Under the pieces are notes generated by a model. That model had not been told where the DNA came from. It did not search any database and worked only from the letters and a program-made list of their open reading frames with translations. Below, in pieces: positions 1 through 7,791 of a stretch of 64,000 nucleotides of DNA; position 1 is the first letter of the stretch; each line of letters begins with the position of its first letter. The stretch is from Alistipes sp. GTDB lineage: Bacteria; Bacteroidota; Bacteroidia; Bacteroidales; Rikenellaceae. Position numbers and translations under genes: made by a program. The DNA lies in NCBI GenBank assembly GCA_017621455.1, contig JAGATC010000017.1, positions 49,172 through 113,171 of the forward strand, given 5' to 3'.

Positions 1-208
1 CCGAGTCCTTGAGCAGCTTCTTTTGAAGTACCATATCGCCGCAGGTGTAGCCCACGAGCGAGAGTTCGGGCATAACCACAATCTCGACACCCTCCTTGAA
101 GGCGTCCTGCATAATCTTGAGAGCACCCTCGGCATTGCGTCGGGCATCGGCAATGTGCACGCGAGGTACCGCCGCCGCAACTCTCATATATCCATACTGG
201 TTGTTCAC
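1..208 (-). CDS. nadE: NAD+ synthase, glutamine-hydrolysing (5' part only)
   Basis: Only the first 69 codons lie in the window; the gene runs off the left edge. The predicted start MNNQYGYMRVAAAVPRVHIA, followed by a stretch with PELSLVGYTCGD, matches the N-terminal nitrilase-like glutaminase domain of the long bacterial NAD+ synthases. That domain releases ammonia from glutamine for the C-terminal synthase, which amidates deaminated NAD+ in the cytoplasm. The Glu in PELSLVGYTC is the expected catalytic acid of the nitrilase fold. The start is taken as GTG at 208, because related proteins begin just before the YGY/F..VAAAVP motif; an in-frame ATG at 187 is the alternative and an in-frame TAA lies 12 bases before the GTG. 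The gene follows pepT and two palindromic elements on the same strand. Confidence 0.85.
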   Translation of the reverse strand, partial: MNNQYGYMRVAAAVPRVHIADARRNAEGALKIMQDAFKEGVEIVVMPELSLVGYTCGDMVLQKKLLKDS

Positions 209-256
209 TTTTCTAATCAATTAGGAATTTGCAATGAGGAATAAGCTAAGAGCCTT

Positions 257-386
257 ATTCGTTGTCAGAAGGTATTAGATACAACGCTCGGCGAATTTCG
301 AGGCGATGGGCTGTACTATAGCGTACTGCCCATTGCTGAGATAATTCGTTAGCGGCAGTAGATAATGCCTTATCACATCAAATTTG
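257..386. repeat. Palindromic intergenic element, copy A
   Basis: About 130 bp forming one long imperfect inverted repeat. The left arm (GGTATTAGATACAACGCT...) pairs with the right arm, whose reverse complement reads GGCATTATCTACTGCCGCT..., and the centre has GATGGGCTGTAC facing GTACTGCCCATT. The ends are AT-rich (ATTCGTTG / CAAATTTG). Copy C at 45821-45948 is closely similar along the whole length; copy B is a diverged neighbour that shares the AATTTG junction. It looks like a miniature inverted-repeat or REP-like element; no transposase is present. Confidence 0.8.
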
Positions 387-507
387 TTGTCAGAAGGGGG
401 TAGATGTGGTGCCAAGTGAGATTGACACGGATGGGACATACTTCGAAGTATTTCCCATTCGGGGCAATGAGCTTGGTGCCGCAGATGCCCCCTTATCACA
501 ACAAATT
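381..507. repeat. Palindromic intergenic element, copy B
   Basis: A second imperfect palindrome of the same architecture. The left arm begins AATTTGTTGTCAGAAGG and the right arm, read in reverse complement, begins AATTTGTTGTGATAAGG. The middle contains GATGGGACATACTTCG facing CGAAGTATTTCCCATT. Its right terminus supplies the last bases of the pepT stop codon (minus strand TAATTTG), so as RNA it would fold directly behind pepT. Confidence 0.75.
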
Positions 508-1723
508 ACTCTGCCCAGATGCGCGCTAAGTTGATAATGGTATTCATCGCGCGGTTCATCGTCGTTAGCGACGCATACTCATAGCGGCCATGGAAGTTCA
601 TACCACCAGTGAAGATGTTAGGGCAGGGAAGACCCATGAACGAGAGGCGTGAGCCATCGGTACCACCACGTATGGGCTTAACCTGAGGCTTAACACCCGC
701 CTCGATCATTGCGCGCTTCGCCTTCTCGATAACTTGTGGGTGTGGCTCGACCATCTTACGCATGTTGTAGTACTGGTCCTTCAAGGTGAGGGTGAGCACC
801 TTCTCGCCATACTTGCGCTGGAGGAAGTTGACTACATCCCACATAAGCTGCTTCTTCTGCTCGAACTTATCGCTGTCGTGGTCGCGGATGATGTAGCTAA
901 GCTCAGCCTCCTCAACAGAGCCCTTGATGCCTACAGCGTGGAAGAAGCCCTCGTAGTGCTCCGTAAACTGTGGGCGCTCCGCTACTGGAAGCAGTCCATT
1001 GAGCTCGCAGGCAATGTCTATGGCATTAATCATCTTATTCTTAGCCATGCCGGGGTGTACGTTACGGCCGGCAATGTGAATCTTAGCACCTGCGGCATTG
1101 AAGTTCTCATACTCCAACTCTCCCTCCATGCCACCATCCATGGTGTAGGCGAAGTCGGCAGCAAACTTCTTAACATCGAAGTAGTCTACGCCGCGGCCAA
1201 TCTCCTCGTCGGGAGTGAAGCCCACGCGAATCTTGCCATGTGGCACCTCGGGGTGTGCCACGAGCCACTCCATGGCTGTTACAATCTCGGCAACACCAGC
1301 CTTATCGTCAGCACCAAGAAGTGTAGTACCGTCAGTGTGGATAAGGGTGTGACCCTTGAAGAAAGGTAGCTCGGGGAACTCCTCAACACGAAGCCACACA
1401 TCGCCACCAAGCTTGATGTCGCGACCATCGTAGTTCTCCACGATGTGGGGCTTGACGCCTGCACCCGACATATCAGGGGCGGTATCTACGTGCGAGATAA
1501 AGCCGATTACGGGAGCATTCTCATAGCCCTTAGTTGCGGGGAGTGTTGCCATAACGTAGCCATACTCATCCATCGTAACCTCCTTAAGGCCGATTGTCTC
1601 AAGTTCCTCCTTCAGAGCGCGGAGCAAGACGAGCTGCTTCTCGGTCGAGGGGAACGATGTGCTCGACTCATCCGACTGCGTGTCGAACGAGACATATTTC
1701 AAAAAGCGTTCTTTTAAGTCCAT
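506..1723 (-). CDS. pepT: Peptidase T (tripeptide aminopeptidase)
   Basis: A 405-residue M20B zinc peptidase that removes the N-terminal residue from tripeptides in the cytoplasm. The key residues sit where they do in E. coli PepT: His78 and Asp80 in SHVDTAP, Asp140 in GADDKAG, Glu173-Glu174 in DEEIGRG, Asp196 in MDGG, and a C-terminal His near 378 in NFHGRYEY. Length is normal for the family (about 405-410). It lies upstream of palindromic copies A/B and nadE and downstream of the OPT oligopeptide transporter on the same strand, with a 62-base gap. Uptake of small peptides followed by their hydrolysis is a plausible joint role. The stop codon overlaps the end of element B. Confidence 0.96.
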   Translation of the reverse strand: MDLKERFLKYVSFDTQSDESSTSFPSTEKQLVLLRALKEELETIGLKEVTMDEYGYVMATLPATKGYENAPVIGFISHVDTAPDMSGAGVKPHIVENYDGRDIKLGGDVWLRVEEFPELPFFKGHTLIHTDGTTLLGADDKAGVAEIVTAMEWLVAHPEVPHGKIRVGFTPDEEIGRGVDYFDVKKFAADFAYTMDGGMEGELEYENFNAAGAKIHIAGRNVHPGMAKNKMINAIDIACELNGLLPVAERPQFTEHYEGFFHAVGIKGSVEEAELSYIIRDHDSDKFEQKKQLMWDVVNFLQRKYGEKVLTLTLKDQYYNMRKMVEPHPQVIEKAKRAMIEAGVKPQVKPIRGGTDGSRLSFMGLPCPNIFTGGMNFHGRYEYASLTTMNRAMNTIINLARIWAE

Positions 1724-1735
1724 ATATGTAGATTC

Positions 1736-1770
1736 AATTAGTAATTAGCAATTAGAAATTAGAAATTAGT
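1736..1770. repeat. Short tandem repeat, five 7-bp units AATTAGN
   Basis: Five consecutive 7-base units (AATTAGT, AATTAGC, AATTAGA, AATTAGA, AATTAGT) fill the short gap between the OPT transporter gene and pepT, just upstream of the pepT start on the minus strand. Copy number could vary by slippage. Confidence 0.8.
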
Positions 1771-1785
1771 AGTTATAAACCCTCT

Positions 1786-3918
1786 TTACTCTATCTTAGC
1801 ACGGCGTGAGTGCCAGATGAAGTAGGCTATGATGGCAACATACATAACGATGCCGAGGTACTCGTAGCCCATAGAGCCTACCCAGCTGCCAAGCATGAGG
1901 TCAACACCCGTAAAGGCGATGATGGCGCTGACAACACCCATCAGGGCACCACCTGCGATGAAGCCCGAGGCGATGAGCGTACCGCGGTTGTTGTTAGCCT
2001 TAGCCTGCTCAGGATTCTTATGACGGTTCACTGCCCATGAAGCCAAGCCACCGACCACAAGAGGTGCATTGAGGTTCATTGGGATGAACATACCAAGTGC
2101 GAATGGCAGCGCGGGGACGTTGATAAGCGTGAGCACAAGGATAAGACCTGCACCAATACCATAGAGCAACCATGGCGTCACACCGCCCGTCATCAAGGGC
2201 TTGATTACGGCAGCCATGGCATTAGCCTGAGGCGCTACAAGGGCACCCTCGCCAGTGAAGCCGTAGGTCTCGTTCATGATGATCATGACACCTGCCACGG
2301 TAGCTGCCGATACGAACGTGCCGACAAACTTCCATGTCTGCTGCTTCTTAGGTGTTGTGCCGAGCCAGTATCCCACCTTAAGGTCGGTGATAAAGCCACC
2401 CGCCATAGATAGAGCCGTACATACCACACCGCCAATAACAAGGGCTGCAATCATACCTGACTCACCCTCAAGGCCTATTGATACGAGTACAAGAGATGAC
2501 AAGATTAAGGTCATTAGCGTCATACCCGATACGGGGTTCGAGCCCACGATGGCGATGGCATTTGCCGCCACGGTGGTGAATAAGAAGGCGATAACGAAGA
2601 CTATGAGCAGTGCCACGATTGTCTGCATCCAGCTACCCAAGACACCGAACTGGAAGAATACGAGCGTAGCAACCAACGTAGCGATGATGAGCGACAGGAT
2701 GGTCTTCATAGATATATCCTGCTGCGTGCGGGGCTCACCCACAGCCGTTTTCTTTCCCGAGAACTCGCTCACGGCAAGCTGCAAAGCGCTCTTAATGATG
2801 CCCGCCTGGCGCACAATGCCGATAAGGCCTGCCATGGCAATACCGCCGATACCAATGGGACGACCGATGTATTTGTAGAGGTTCTCAGGTGTAAAGATGA
2901 TAGATGAATCCGAGAGGATGGTGTTGTAGACATACTCCTCGGTATAGCCCGATATTGCCACGAAGTCGGCGGGGTTAGCCTCGATTGCTGCAATCTGTGC
3001 CGCATCGTTGATACCAAACAGGGCGATTAGCTGGTCAGCAGAGAGCGTATCGAGAATATCCCTACCCGAGATGCCTATGGTCTGTGCGAATGTCAACGAG
3101 TCGATGGCACCCTCGAATGAGCCAACAAGAGGCACGATGAAGAACCACACGAGCGCCGAGCCTGCAGCGATGATAAGAGCATACTTAAGGCCGATGATGT
3201 AGCCGAGGCCGAGCACCGCAGCTGAGGTGTTAAGGCCAAATGTCAGCTTGAACTTAGCGGCCAGAGCCTGTCCCCAGCCCCATATCTGTGTAGATATGGC
3301 TGATGACCACGCACCGAAGGTAGATACGATAAAGTCGTAGAGACCGCCGATAAGACCCGCCGTAACGAGAATCTTAGCCTCCGAGCCACCCTTCTCTCCC
3401 GATACGAGCACCTCGGTGGTTGCCGTAGCCTCAGGGAATGGATACTTGCCGTGCATCTCCTTCACGAAGTACTTGCGGAAGGGCACGAGCAATACGATGC
3501 CCAAGACGCCACCAAGCAACGACGATAGGAATACCTGATAGAAGTGAGCCTCGAGGCCGAGGATGTATAGCGCGGGGAGCGTGAAGATGGCACCCGCCAC
3601 GATTACGCCCGACGACGCACCAATCGACTGGATTATGACGTTCTGTCCGAGCATGTTCTTCTTGCCACGCATGGTGCCGAGACCTACGGCAATGATGGCG
3701 ATGGGGATTGCTGCCTCGAATACCTGACCCACCTTAAGGCCGAGGTATGCCGCAGCTGCCGAGAAGAGCACCGCCATGATGATGCCGAGCGACACCGAAT
3801 ATGGCGTAACCTCCTTAGGCTGAGCCTTTTCGCCCATTACGGGCTGATACTCCTCACCGGGGTTGAGTTCGCGGTAGGCGTTCTCAGGCAGTGAGTTTTG
3901 GATTTGTTCTTGCTGCAT
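1786..3918 (-). CDS. OPT family oligopeptide transporter
   Basis: A 710-residue, very hydrophobic inner-membrane protein with some 14-16 predicted transmembrane segments. After a short cytoplasmic N-terminus, the first segment (PYSVSLGIIMAVLFSAAAAY) and the conserved stretch GQVFEAAIPIAIIAVGLG are typical of the bacterial OPT branch of proton-coupled oligopeptide transporters. KYPFPEATATTEVLVSG and the Gly/Asn-rich NAIAIVGSNPVSGMT segment are also family signatures. A loop of about 80 residues between membrane segments (near residues 290-370) is longer than in some relatives. A good promoter precedes it, and pepT lies downstream on the same strand, which suggests a peptide uptake and hydrolysis unit. 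The substrate is not shown; some OPT members carry metal chelates or glutathione. Confidence 0.93.
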   Translation of the reverse strand: MQQEQIQNSLPENAYRELNPGEEYQPVMGEKAQPKEVTPYSVSLGIIMAVLFSAAAAYLGLKVGQVFEAAIPIAIIAVGLGTMRGKKNMLGQNVIIQSIGASSGVIVAGAIFTLPALYILGLEAHFYQVFLSSLLGGVLGIVLLVPFRKYFVKEMHGKYPFPEATATTEVLVSGEKGGSEAKILVTAGLIGGLYDFIVSTFGAWSSAISTQIWGWGQALAAKFKLTFGLNTSAAVLGLGYIIGLKYALIIAAGSALVWFFIVPLVGSFEGAIDSLTFAQTIGISGRDILDTLSADQLIALFGINDAAQIAAIEANPADFVAISGYTEEYVYNTILSDSSIIFTPENLYKYIGRPIGIGGIAMAGLIGIVRQAGIIKSALQLAVSEFSGKKTAVGEPRTQQDISMKTILSLIIATLVATLVFFQFGVLGSWMQTIVALLIVFVIAFLFTTVAANAIAIVGSNPVSGMTLMTLILSSLVLVSIGLEGESGMIAALVIGGVVCTALSMAGGFITDLKVGYWLGTTPKKQQTWKFVGTFVSAATVAGVMIIMNETYGFTGEGALVAPQANAMAAVIKPLMTGGVTPWLLYGIGAGLILVLTLINVPALPFALGMFIPMNLNAPLVVGGLASWAVNRHKNPEQAKANNNRGTLIASGFIAGGALMGVVSAIIAFTGVDLMLGSWVGSMGYEYLGIVMYVAIIAYFIWHSRRAKIE

Positions 3919-3970
3919 AGTAGTATTAGTTTTTTGTAATTAATCTCTTCGCGCACGTGTATAAAGTGTA

Positions 3971-4000
3971 CAAATATAACTATTTTTTTTGGAAAAACAA
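3971..4000 (-). promoter_or_regulatory. Bacteroidota promoter for the OPT transporter gene
   Basis: On the minus strand TATATTTG (3978-3971) is a full TAnnTTTG -7 element. A TTG (4000-3998) lies 19 bases upstream, close to the -33 consensus. The leader to the ATG at 3918 would be about 45 bases. Confidence 0.7.
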
Positions 4001-4348
4001 GGGCTTACGTCGCTAATTACTCCATGCATTATGCGCGCAGCGTTTTCTATTGCTAATTCCAGTGAAACAGATTATTACCTTCATTGCTACGAGGATGGGC
4101 ACCATGGGATTGTTCAGGGGGGGGTATTGCGTATGAAGTGAACACAATGGTAGATTACCAATGGCATGACACCACACCGCAACTTCTAACCTATTTATTG
4201 ATGACTTAGAGCGGTAATTCAGTGCGTCGAGTATATACGATTGCGTAGCAATGCAAGACGAAGTCTTGCCATAAGCCCTCCTTATCAAAGGAGGGTTTGG
4301 GTGGATTGTAGATATGACTGAGGACATCAGTCCTCCCCCCGCTACCAT
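4001..4348. other. Hairpin-rich intergenic stretch without a gene
   Basis: No convincing coding sequence. It contains a G8 run (4117-4124) and several perfect short hairpins: GCAAGAC/GTCTTGC near 4246-4262, CCCTCCTT/AAGGAGGG near 4269-4288, and GAGGAC/GTCCTC near 4319-4334. It ends in an inverted copy of the tRNA-fMet 3' end (4329-4348). The stacked hairpins suggest decayed or nested repetitive elements. Confidence 0.5.
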
Positions 4349-4400
4349 AAAAAAGAGGAAATCCGATTTGGATTTCCTCTATGGTAGCGGGGGGAGGACT
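4329..4400. repeat. 20-bp perfect inverted repeat made from the tRNA-fMet 3' end
   Basis: Bases 4381-4400 (3' end of the tRNA plus one flanking base) and 4329-4348 are exact reverse complements over 20 bases. The terminator hairpin lies between them. A read-through transcript could pair the copy with the tRNA T-arm and acceptor strand. Confidence 0.9.
4349..4380 (-). terminator. Rho-independent terminator of tRNA-fMet
   Basis: On the minus strand GAGGAAATCC, a 5-base loop, then GGATTTCCTC (4379-4355) forms a perfect 10-bp stem followed by six T residues (4354-4349). It starts 2 bases after the tRNA 3' end. Confidence 0.9.
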
Positions 4401-4457
4401 CGAACCTCCGACCTCCGGGTTATGAGCCCGACGAGCTGCCAACTGCTCTACCCCGCG
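4382..4457 (-). tRNA. Initiator tRNA-fMet (CAT)
   Basis: 76 bases including an encoded CCA. The cloverleaf is complete: acceptor CGCGGGG/CCCCGCT, T-arm GGAGG-TTCGAGT-CCTCC, and anticodon loop CTCATAA. Two features mark it as the initiator rather than elongator: three G-C pairs at the base of the anticodon stem (GGG/CCC), and a C1-U72 mismatch at the acceptor tip. It has its own promoter and terminator and appears monocistronic. A 20-base inverted copy of its 3' end lies just past the terminator. Confidence 0.96.
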
Positions 4458-4506
4458 ATGTATCGTTAAATGGCCTTAGTAGACCCATTTGCCTTATTTG
4501 CGAGTG

Positions 4507-4538
4507 CAAAGGTAATGCAAATTATTTATTCTTGCAAA
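4507..4538 (-). promoter_or_regulatory. Promoter of tRNA-fMet
   Basis: On the minus strand TTTG (4538-4535), 20 bases, then TACCTTTG (4514-4507): a near-perfect Bacteroidota promoter. Transcription would start about 40 bases upstream of the mature tRNA 5' end. Confidence 0.8.
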
Positions 4539-4608
4539 TTTTTACGTCACTTTTTTATTCACAAAAGCACAATGCAACCATGTAACATGCTGCCTATCAT
4601 GCGTCTAT

Positions 4609-6411
4609 TTACTCGATATTTTTTGCCACTATCTCGGCGATATCCCTTGCTGGGCGCGTTGCTGCGCGGGCAATAGCCTTATTACATAGCGGGCATGCTG
4701 TCACTATCGTATCGCACCCCGTAGCCTCCAGTTCGGCAGTCATACGTTGGGCTATACGCAGCTGCTGGCCATCGTTTATCACCGTATTGGCGAGTGACGA
4801 GCCGCAGCATAGTGCATCGCGACGTGTGTGCTTAGGCTCGGCGAGCTTACCCACTGCACCAATCACACGGCGTGGAGCGTCGTAGATGCCACAGCCGCGA
4901 CCAAGCTCACAGGGGTCGTGATAGGTATATGCCGTATTGTCGCTCTTCGGAGTAATGCGTCCCTCGGCTATAAGGCGGTCGATATACTCTGTATGGTGCA
5001 GCACCTCAACACCTTCGAGGTGGTACTCCTCTTTGAATACCTTGAGGCAAATGGGGCACGACGTCACCAACGTGGTTATCTCATGTTTACGGAAGAGTGC
5101 GCGGTTAGACTCCATCATCTTACGTGCCGCGTCTGTCTCGCCCGAGAGCATCAGCGGCCTGCCACAGCATACGCCACCATCCCTATCGGCATACCACACC
5201 TCCTCGCCTGCAGCCTCGAATATGCGCTCCATGGAGCGCTGCACGGCAGGCGTTAGCGATGTCATACATCCTGCGAAGTAGCCCACCTTACCCATACCCG
5301 AGGAGCGGTCGATGCCCTGCAGGTAGCGATAGCGACCCTCGTGGGGGATATTACGGCGCTTAGCACGCGAATTTAGGCGCAAGGTGTTAAGGTTGATACC
5401 CACGGGACACTTAGCCTCACAGCGGCCACACATCAGGCAGTTGTTGGCAATCTTAAGCGAGAGCATATTATAGCGTCTATCGCGCAGGAAGTACACCGAC
5501 TGTGTGTCGTTTAAGCCAAGGTCAGCCTGCAGCTGACATGGGTCGATACATATACCGCATCGCGAGCATGCCTCAACCTCAAAGTTATCGTACGACCTAC
5601 GCTCCTTGTTGGGGCGAAGGCTCCAGCGGCGCAGGAAGATGAGCGGTATCTCGGTAAGTATGTGCATATAGCGCGAGAAGGGCATCGCCACGAAGAATAC
5701 ACCTAAGGCGCATGAGTAGAACCACCACGCAGGCTCATAGACCATAGCGAGCACATCTGCGGGGACAACCTCCGCCAGCCAGCCACCTATCGACCCCGTG
5801 AGGAATCCTCCGCCACCATATACCGCCACGGTGAGGCTCTCAGCCACAAGACGCGCGGGGAACACAAACCACAAGGCAGATAAGGCTATACGGTCGAAGA
5901 GCACATGCTTCGTGGTGCGACGCATGCCCAACGCCTTAGACCTCAGTCGCTTAAACCATGCCAGCATCACACCCGACAAGACTATGAGTAGCAGTGCGTC
6001 CATCAGCTGTTCGAACACAGCATAGTGCTCCTGAAGCGCGAGGTGCGGCGCGAAGTATTTGAAGAAAACGTGGCCCTGTAGTGGCACAAAGTCAGCACCG
6101 AGGTATACGGTGGTCTCTATCCAGCCTACGGCAATAAGCAGGAACCAACCAAAGGCCAACGAGGCGTGCATATAACCGAGCACTGGATTGTGCTTAAAGA
6201 TGCGGACATGTAGCAACGACTCGCGTATCACCTCCCACACGGCAATGAGCGTCTGGCGCGTGAAGATGCCACGACGAATGAGCAATTTATCCACCCTCGG
6301 CAGGCGCATAAGCCACAATACCCACTTCACGCCAACGGCAATGAATAGGAATAGTGTACCCACAACAAATGGGATGGTGAACGGCGCGAAATATAGCAAT
6401 ATATCATCCAT
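4609..6411 (-). CDS. Membrane-anchored HdrD-like iron-sulfur subunit (HdrE/HdrD-type fusion)
   Basis: 600 residues. The N-terminal part (about residues 1-245) is a NarI/HdrE-like domain with some five or six membrane segments and candidate haem-ligand histidines (YMHASLAFGW, HYAVFEQ, SRYMHILTE). It is followed by two [4Fe-4S] motifs, CSRCGICIDPC and CLMCGRCEAKCP. The C-terminus carries two CCG domains, with GCMTSL...CCGRPL and YHDPCELG...CCGSSL plus paired cysteines (TSCPICLKV, TACPLCNKA). This layout resembles DsrK/HmeD and HdrD proteins, which pass electrons between a quinone pool and a disulfide or other partner. It is the last gene of the five-gene hdr-like operon, 12 bases after the preceding ferredoxin gene. 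I infer that it anchors the soluble subunits to the membrane and exchanges electrons with menaquinone. The substrate is unknown. Confidence 0.85.
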   Translation of the reverse strand: MDDILLYFAPFTIPFVVGTLFLFIAVGVKWVLWLMRLPRVDKLLIRRGIFTRQTLIAVWEVIRESLLHVRIFKHNPVLGYMHASLAFGWFLLIAVGWIETTVYLGADFVPLQGHVFFKYFAPHLALQEHYAVFEQLMDALLLIVLSGVMLAWFKRLRSKALGMRRTTKHVLFDRIALSALWFVFPARLVAESLTVAVYGGGGFLTGSIGGWLAEVVPADVLAMVYEPAWWFYSCALGVFFVAMPFSRYMHILTEIPLIFLRRWSLRPNKERRSYDNFEVEACSRCGICIDPCQLQADLGLNDTQSVYFLRDRRYNMLSLKIANNCLMCGRCEAKCPVGINLNTLRLNSRAKRRNIPHEGRYRYLQGIDRSSGMGKVGYFAGCMTSLTPAVQRSMERIFEAAGEEVWYADRDGGVCCGRPLMLSGETDAARKMMESNRALFRKHEITTLVTSCPICLKVFKEEYHLEGVEVLHHTEYIDRLIAEGRITPKSDNTAYTYHDPCELGRGCGIYDAPRRVIGAVGKLAEPKHTRRDALCCGSSLANTVINDGQQLRIAQRMTAELEATGCDTIVTACPLCNKAIARAATRPARDIAEIVAKNIE

Positions 6412-6423
6412 ATAATCAGTCGT

Positions 6424-6759
6424 TTAGAAGTCGCCTAACTTGCGTTTGATGAGCATCACCAAGCCGCGCGTGTTGATACCACGAGGGCACACCAATCGGC
6501 ACTTACCACAGAGCATACACTTGCTCAGCTCCTCGTACGCACCCTTATACTCGCCACGACGCACCGAGGTGTGTAGCTTGCGGAAGTTGAAGTCCGTGAG
6601 GTTGCCCGCTGTGCACGATGCCGTGCACGAGCCACAGCCTATGCATGCCTGAAGCTCGGGCATCTCAGCGATGATGGCGTTGCTCTTGCGCAGGTCGTTG
6701 TTGTCCATATTGATGACACGCGGACGACTGATGCCATATCCGAAGTTAATGTTACGCAT
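6424..6759 (-). CDS. Small HdrC-like 4Fe-4S protein
   Basis: 111 residues with two [4Fe-4S] motifs: CIGCGSCTASCTAG (the last Cys is followed by Thr, not the usual Pro) and CMLCGKCRLVCPRG. Spacing and length match HdrC-type dicluster electron carriers. It lies 6 bases downstream of the HdrA-like gene and 12 bases upstream of the membrane subunit, so translation is probably coupled. The likely role is relaying electrons between the flavoprotein and the CCG-domain subunit. A second HdrC-like protein is encoded at the start of the same operon, so the complex has two such carriers. The first Met was chosen; another at residue 18 is possible. Confidence 0.82.
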   Translation of the reverse strand: MRNINFGYGISRPRVINMDNNDLRKSNAIIAEMPELQACIGCGSCTASCTAGNLTDFNFRKLHTSVRRGEYKGAYEELSKCMLCGKCRLVCPRGINTRGLVMLIKRKLGDF

Positions 6760-6765
6760 ATCGGA

Positions 6766-7788
6766 CTATTTAGCGTTATACTTATTTTTAAGGTATTGGT
6801 CTACGGCTGAGGCTGTTAGCGACGCCTCAGCAAGCGTGTCAGCAAGGCTCTTGGGTGCCGTGACGGTGCCCGCGAAGAAGATACCCTCCTGCTGGCTACG
6901 CACTACGCCAAGGAACGAGTCATTGGCCTTGAAGTAGCCGTTGGGTGCCAGGGGCAGACCCGCCGATGCGGCGAGCGTGGGGTTGTCGTAGTTGGCACTC
7001 ATACCCACGAGCAACACCAACATATCTACCGTCATACGCAAAGGGCGACCAGTGAGCGTATCCTCAGCCTTAATCTGTATGCGCTTGTTGATGGTCTCGG
7101 CGGCCTCCGAGATACGGCCACGCACGAAGTGTACGTTGTACTTCTCCTGCGCCTCGCGGTAAAGCTCCTCGTAGCCAGGGCCGAACATACGTATATCCAT
7201 ATAGAAGTTGAAGACATCGGCCGTGGGGAACATCTGCTTAAGCTCTATCGCCTGCTTCACACCCGTGATGCAGCAGACCTTCGAGCAGTGCTTCTGTCCC
7301 ACCTTCTCGTCACGCGAGCCCACGCAGTGCAGAATAGCGATACGCTTAGGCTCCGAGCCATCGGTGAGGGTTACCCTACCACCATTCATCATACGCTCGA
7401 GGTCTACCGAGGTGATGACATTGTCGTAGAGGCCATAGCCATACTCCTGCTTGCGGTGGGCATCGAAGAGCGTAAAGCCCGTGGCTACGACCACAGCATC
7501 GGCGGGTATGCGCTCCTCTGAGCGTAGTGTTACGCCATCCGAGGCTATGCCTATCACCTCCTGACCATAGAAGCAGCGAATGTGCTCATCCTTAACGCGC
7601 TGAGCTATGGGCTGCATAATGTCGCCCGCGGGTGTAAACGAGGGAAAGAGCTTATGCCAGCCACGCGCCTTACCGCCAAGCTCAATGTCGCGCTCGACAA
7701 TAATGGGCTCTATGCCTCGTGACTTAAGCTCAAGGGCTGTCTGCATTCCAGCGGCACCGCCGCCAACGATAACTACTCTATATGCCAT
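6766..7788 (-). CDS. HdrA-like FAD protein (short form)
   Basis: 340 residues. It begins with a dinucleotide-binding motif (VVIVGGGAAGMQTALE, residues 5-20). The internal cysteine cluster CVGSRDEKVG...CSKVCC is the diagnostic iron-sulfur motif of HdrA, the flavoprotein of heterodisulfide reductases. A C-terminal FAD-binding segment (GIFFAGTVTAPKSLADTL) follows. Canonical HdrA is about 650 residues with extra ferredoxin domains; those are absent here, so this is the short HdrA type seen in bacterial Hdr-like clusters. It starts 3 bases after the HdrB-like gene. It may take part in flavin-based electron transfer, but bifurcation cannot be inferred from sequence alone. Confidence 0.85.
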   Translation of the reverse strand: MAYRVVIVGGGAAGMQTALELKSRGIEPIIVERDIELGGKARGWHKLFPSFTPAGDIMQPIAQRVKDEHIRCFYGQEVIGIASDGVTLRSEERIPADAVVVATGFTLFDAHRKQEYGYGLYDNVITSVDLERMMNGGRVTLTDGSEPKRIAILHCVGSRDEKVGQKHCSKVCCITGVKQAIELKQMFPTADVFNFYMDIRMFGPGYEELYREAQEKYNVHFVRGRISEAAETINKRIQIKAEDTLTGRPLRMTVDMLVLLVGMSANYDNPTLAASAGLPLAPNGYFKANDSFLGVVRSQQEGIFFAGTVTAPKSLADTLAEASLTASAVDQYLKNKYNAK

Positions 7789-7791
7789 ATC

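Noticed and set aside
275..499. 74-residue open frame on the minus strand between nadE and pepT
   Set aside because: It lies inside the two palindromic elements and has no family resemblance.
734..1369. 211-residue open frame antisense to pepT
   Set aside because: Shadow of pepT codon usage; pepT is unambiguous.
4117..4124. G8 tract as a phase-variable switch
   Set aside because: No gene or promoter close enough to be affected.
4013..4348. 111-residue open frame near the initiator tRNA
   Set aside because: It crosses hairpins and the inverted tRNA copy; composition is not protein-like.
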